Shown here: piece after piece, positions 60,766 to 64,000 of the stretch
Layout of the letters: every line of letters begins with the position of its first letter
Position numbering within the stretch: the stretch's first letter is position 1
Assembly (NCBI GenBank): GCA_035528065.1
Contig: DATKZH010000341.1
Location: 1 to 64,000 of the forward strand
Length of the DNA stretch: 64,000 bases
Source of the DNA: DATKZH01 sp035528065
Lineage (GTDB): Bacteria > Planctomycetota > Planctomycetia > Pirellulales > Thermoguttaceae
Direction of reading: 5' to 3'
Notes under the pieces: model-generated
What the model was told of the DNA's origin: nothing
The model's database searches: none
The model's input: the letters and a program-made list of their open reading frames with translations, nothing else
Translations under genes and position numbers: made by a program

Positions 60766-61477
60766 GTCTGTCCTTCCCTCGATTCCTTTCAGCCCTTCTG
60801 CGCGGATCGGCTGCGCGATCTCCCACAGCCCCCGGTGGTTCACCATTTGGGAAGCCACCTCCCGACAAAGCCAGACCCGCTTTGACTCAATATCGGCACG
60901 AGGGTACAGCCAACTGCGGTGAGATCCCCAAAGGGAAAGGGCAGTAGAAGCCTCCTCGCCAACACAGACCCCGCTCTGTGGGGGACGTATAACCCCTCCC
61001 AGTGACCGATTCACCCAACGCCTCTGACGATGCCGGAGCCTTGCACTGCCCGACCGGGCTTTCCGTTGCCATGCCCCCACATTGGCGGGCGTGACGATAC
61101 GGGAGGGAAGTATGCCTTGGCCTGGGCACTTTCGCGCTGCAAGGGGCCTTGCAGGTTGGGAACGTCAGAGAACGCCGAGTAGGATGCCCTGGGACCTGCT
61201 CGTCACGAATGGGTCCTTTGATGAGGCGCCCGCGAAAGGGTATGACCTTGTGAGACTCGCGGACGTGATTCACGGCGAACGGTCCCTGGGCCATCTTGGG
61301 TGCAAACCTCCCGGCAGCCTCGCGCAGGAAGAATGCTGGTCGTGCCCCTCGCCCCCTCAACGGGGCCCGGATGTCGTCTCGCTCGTCATCCGAGCCCCGT
61401 GCCTGCTATGTAGTAACATCGCGCTCCAGCGCCATCGCAGCATACCAGACCCTGGGAGTGAGAAGTGCCAGACAGTT
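60766..61477. other. Long intergenic region without a recognisable gene
   Basis: A 712-bp gap between two minus-strand genes. Open frames in it are shadows without family resemblance. A short hairpin GCAAGG-GGC-CTTGC lies near 61139-61152. Promoter elements for the 60765 gene are expected at its left end, and the 3' UTR of the beta-helix gene at the right. Confidence 0.5.
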
Positions 61478-63181
61478 TTACGGCGACTGCTCCACCACGT
61501 TTCCCGTTCCGAGATCGATGATCCCGTCTCCCACGTCTCCAACGAAGTGGTTATCGTTGGCCTGGGGCCCGAAGAAGACGGCTCCTGCTTCGTCGGCGGA
61601 GAAGCCGGCGAGATCGTTGTCGATGAAGACGTTTCGCTCGCAGGGGGTGTCGAATGCGTCGACGCTGATCGCCCACCCGCCGGTTCCCCGGATCACGTTG
61701 CGGGCGATCGTGTTTTCGTGGGACCCGATCCCGGCGGATGGTTTCAGTTGGACTCCGCCCGCATAGGCGGGTCCGGCGCTGTCGCATACGATCTCGTTAT
61801 CCTCGACCGTGACCTCGCCGTTTCCGCAGCCGGACAGGCGCGCGCCCCAGGCGTCCAGTCCGCGGGCGAAGAGCTGGTTCTCTGCGATTTCTATCACCGG
61901 GAACTTGTTCCAAGGATCGACGTAGGGCAGATAGACAAGGATGCAGTTCCCCCTCCAGTCGTCGAACACGGAATCCTTCGTCGGCGGGTACGGGAAGTAG
62001 CCGCCGTCGATCACGCAGTCCGCGATCCGCAGGTCGACGTTCGACCGATCGTAGACGACGCAGTTGCTTCCGCAGTTCGCAAACATCGAGCCCTCGATGC
62101 GGACGAAGTCGCCGGGGCTCTCCTTCGAAAGGTTGTACAAATAGACGGCGTGACCGCCGGGGAAAGGTCCGACCTTGTAGCGGTGCTGGGACGGATGCGC
62201 CCGGAAGTAGTACTCCTGCCAGGTCGGGCTCTGGTCGACCACGCAGCCTTCGATCAGATGCTTCCCGCCGCTGCTGGGCGAGCTCTGGATGCTGATCGCC
62301 CACGTGAACATGCCGATCGTATTGTCTGCACCCAACTTGTGGAGGTGATAGGTGTGCCTTACGTCCACGTTCGAGACGAGCGTCCGACTCGGCGCGTAGT
62401 CGATCCTGATTCCGTTGCCGTACTGCCCGTAAAGGAGGCAATCGCTCACGGACAGGTCGACGTTAACGGGGCGGATGTGGAACGCCGCGTAGCCACCGTA
62501 GACGACGGATTTCGTGCTTCTCACGCCGAAGCCCTGGTCCGGGTCGTACTCACTGCCGGTTGGATAGTCCTCGGGAAGCCATTTCGCATCGAACGCCGGG
62601 TTCGTGTCGGGGCTGGCTGCGGGGTCGAAGTTTGGGGTGTATGCGAAGAACTGCTCCTCGCCGTCCGGCGTCATCTCGCCCTGGATCTCGACGGGCCTTC
62701 GCACGGAGATCTCTCCGAAGCCCGTGCTGAACCGTTTCTGGTCCGTGGCCAGCATATAATTCACCGGGAAGACCGGATCCTTGTTGGTGATTTCCGTGCC
62801 CGCGGCAAGGCCGAGGTTGAACGCGGTGAAGGCGCCCTCTGCGTAGCCGCCATCCGCGATCTTGTCCAGTCGCCGCGCTTTCAGCACGACCGTACAGTTG
62901 CCGTCCGTAGGTTTCCCGAAAAAGACCGGCCTCGCGGCGGGTTGGTTGTCCGGGACGGTGGGGAACGGAAACGGCAGATCGCCGGTCGCGTACGGAGCGC
63001 CGTTCACGCCCAGCCAGAGGGCGTAGAAGTCATCCGGAAATACCCCTTGGGGATAGACCCAGATTTCGCCGGGCGGCGGCGCGGGCATGTTGTACTTGTC
63101 CTGGCCGACCGCCAGGCCGGCGCCGGCCGCGAGTGCGGCTACTGCGATCAGCATTCTCAGCATTTTCGTAGTGCGATTCAT
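61478..63181 (-). CDS. Exported right-handed beta-helix protein
   Basis: A 567-aa exported protein with a Sec signal (residues 1-27, AALAAGAGLAVGQDK). Residues about 200-560 have the pattern of a right-handed parallel beta-helix (PbH1-type coils): NVDLSVSDCLLYGQYGNGIR, DFVRIEGSMFANCGSNCVVY, EVTVEDNEIVCDSAG, NTIARNVIRGTGGWAISVD, NVFIDNDLAGFS. Such folds occur in pectate-lyase-like polysaccharide-active enzymes and surface proteins. No catalytic residues could be assigned. AGGAGA precedes ATG 63181 at 7-nt spacing. Confidence 0.82.
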   Translation of the reverse strand: MNRTTKMLRMLIAVAALAAGAGLAVGQDKYNMPAPPPGEIWVYPQGVFPDDFYALWLGVNGAPYATGDLPFPFPTVPDNQPAARPVFFGKPTDGNCTVVLKARRLDKIADGGYAEGAFTAFNLGLAAGTEITNKDPVFPVNYMLATDQKRFSTGFGEISVRRPVEIQGEMTPDGEEQFFAYTPNFDPAASPDTNPAFDAKWLPEDYPTGSEYDPDQGFGVRSTKSVVYGGYAAFHIRPVNVDLSVSDCLLYGQYGNGIRIDYAPSRTLVSNVDVRHTYHLHKLGADNTIGMFTWAISIQSSPSSGGKHLIEGCVVDQSPTWQEYYFRAHPSQHRYKVGPFPGGHAVYLYNLSKESPGDFVRIEGSMFANCGSNCVVYDRSNVDLRIADCVIDGGYFPYPPTKDSVFDDWRGNCILVYLPYVDPWNKFPVIEIAENQLFARGLDAWGARLSGCGNGEVTVEDNEIVCDSAGPAYAGGVQLKPSAGIGSHENTIARNVIRGTGGWAISVDAFDTPCERNVFIDNDLAGFSADEAGAVFFGPQANDNHFVGDVGDGIIDLGTGNVVEQSP

Positions 63182-63354
63182 CTTACTGTCTCCTTGTTGG
63201 AAAATTCTTACGGTGGTCTCTCAATTGCGCCGGCCCCAGACCGAAGGCCCCGATACGCGGGGGAGACCGGCAGTCGGGCCGCGTGATTCGGTCGCCAGAC
63301 CGGTCGCGAAGCGGGAACAGTTCGCAAAAGGCCGGTGCAACTCGTTGCGGCCGA

Positions 63355-63831
63355 CTATTCGGTGGCCCACGGAGGGACAAATTCCCCCGTCAGCACTGTG
63401 GTACAGGACCCGTCCGGATCGAGACGAACCACGTCGACCACGTACGGTTCCATGACGGAGGTCGGACCCCACCAACCTTCGTCTACATACACGCTGAACA
63501 TCACCTGCCCACTGACGCCACCATTACCTTTGCGGTCAGCAAGGAACGTTCCGGCGGGCGTTGAGTACGTTGCGCCGGGCGTCAGGTTCCGGCACTTCAC
63601 GGTCAGCTTGCCTGAGTAGTAATCGATCCGCATCCATTCCTGAACGTCGCTCCAGAGCCGTTTGACTCGCGTCAGGCTGGCTTCGCCCGTTGCCCCAGGT
63701 TCGTCACCTACGTTGGTCAGTTGGACCGTTCCCCAGTCCCCCGGGGCCGCCGCCCTCGCCGACGTGCTCCCGAGGAGCGTCACGCCAACGACCAACAGCA
63801 CCGCCAGTCCAAGTCGCTTCACCGGATTCAT
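63355..63831 (-). CDS. Small exported hypothetical protein
   Basis: A 158-aa protein with a clear Sec signal (residues 1-27, LAVLLVVGVTLLGSTSARA-AAP). The mature part is a beta-rich domain with aromatic residues (MRIDYYSGKLTVKCRNLTPG, VYVDEGWWGPTSVMEP, VVRLDPDGSCTTVL). I do not recognise the family. The RNLTPGATYSTPAGTF stretch resembles beta-sandwich domains of extracellular matrix-type proteins. A strong AAGGAGGAG precedes ATG 63831. It lies upstream of the beta-helix gene on the same strand with a 173-bp gap. Confidence 0.75.
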   Translation of the reverse strand: MNPVKRLGLAVLLVVGVTLLGSTSARAAAPGDWGTVQLTNVGDEPGATGEASLTRVKRLWSDVQEWMRIDYYSGKLTVKCRNLTPGATYSTPAGTFLADRKGNGGVSGQVMFSVYVDEGWWGPTSVMEPYVVDVVRLDPDGSCTTVLTGEFVPPWATE

Positions 63832-64000
63832 CGACTCCTCCTTTTGTCAGAGTTGGTCCGCGGGTAAACTGAAATCGGACACCCCCGCCGGGCGCGCGGA
63901 CTAAGCCGCCCGGGGGATGCCGGGCCGGGGAGGATCTGCACTTGGCGCCTTGGGCCTTCCCAGCCGGTTTTCGTCGAACATTCTCTTGGCATCTGCCGCT

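Noticed and set aside
61082..63286. 734-aa open frame on the plus strand opposite the beta-helix gene
   Set aside because: No recognisable motif or signal; the minus-strand frame has a signal peptide, ribosome binding site and beta-helix pattern.

Overview
The window looks like a chromosomal segment, about 64 kb and GC-rich, from a planctomycete (phylum Planctomycetota, probably Pirellulales or a near relative). The evidence is the gene content: a DUF1501 / DUF1549-DUF1553 / cytochrome-WD40 surface-protein cluster, a DUF1559 prepilin-like protein, DUF1583-like proteins, an ECF sigma factor next to a Ser/Thr kinase with TPRs, several sulfatases, and many short palindromic repeats between genes. 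No rRNA, CRISPR array, integrase, transposase or phage gene was seen. One tRNA (Val, anticodon CAC) is present.

Layout. 0.7-9 kb: genes for peripheral carbohydrate and small-molecule metabolism (Gfo/Idh/MocA oxidoreductase, fumarate-reductase-like flavoprotein, large exported esterase, Tat-exported metallophosphoesterase, uroporphyrinogen-decarboxylase-like protein). 9.4-13.5 kb: an exported TPR/TlpA-like thioredoxin protein, a BON-domain protein and a lipoprotein. 13.6-20.4 kb: an envelope-energising cluster of a 1010-aa TPR protein, ExbB, ExbD and a membrane protein whose N-terminus looks like TonB (S-x3-H in the membrane helix, Pro/Glu-rich linker) but whose C-terminus is a squalene-cyclase-like alpha/alpha-toroid. 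20.8-21.6 kb: two TatA-like genes, then tRNA-Val. 21.9-29.5 kb: a glycan-degradation block (LamG/DUF4091-like protein and three sulfatases with three different active-site motifs). 30.3-35.7 kb: a large FG-GAP beta-propeller protein and Tex.

36.4-53.0 kb is one long run of plus-strand genes: ECF sigma factor, Ser/Thr kinase, DUF1583-like, DUF1559 prepilin-like, DUF1583-like and GT-C-like membrane protein, followed by a small cytochrome c, DUF1501, DUF1549/DUF1553 and cytochrome-WD40 genes. The DUF1501/DUF1549 boundary looks like a deletion scar. 53.4-64 kb holds mostly minus-strand genes: a Tat-exported L-fucose-isomerase-like protein, a thioredoxin-like [2Fe-2S] ferredoxin, a TPR lipoprotein, two small exported proteins and a beta-helix protein, with one plus-strand beta-propeller protein among them.

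The gaps between genes hold several families of hairpin repeats: a ~116-bp MITE-like element in three copies, a candidate structured repeat in two copies directly after stop codons, and clusters of REP-like palindromes. Most of the encoded proteins carry Sec, Tat or lipoprotein signals, so this is largely an envelope and extracellular-degradation region. The most interesting candidate for an undescribed system is the ExbB/ExbD plus TonB-like/toroid fusion at 16.9-20.4 kb.
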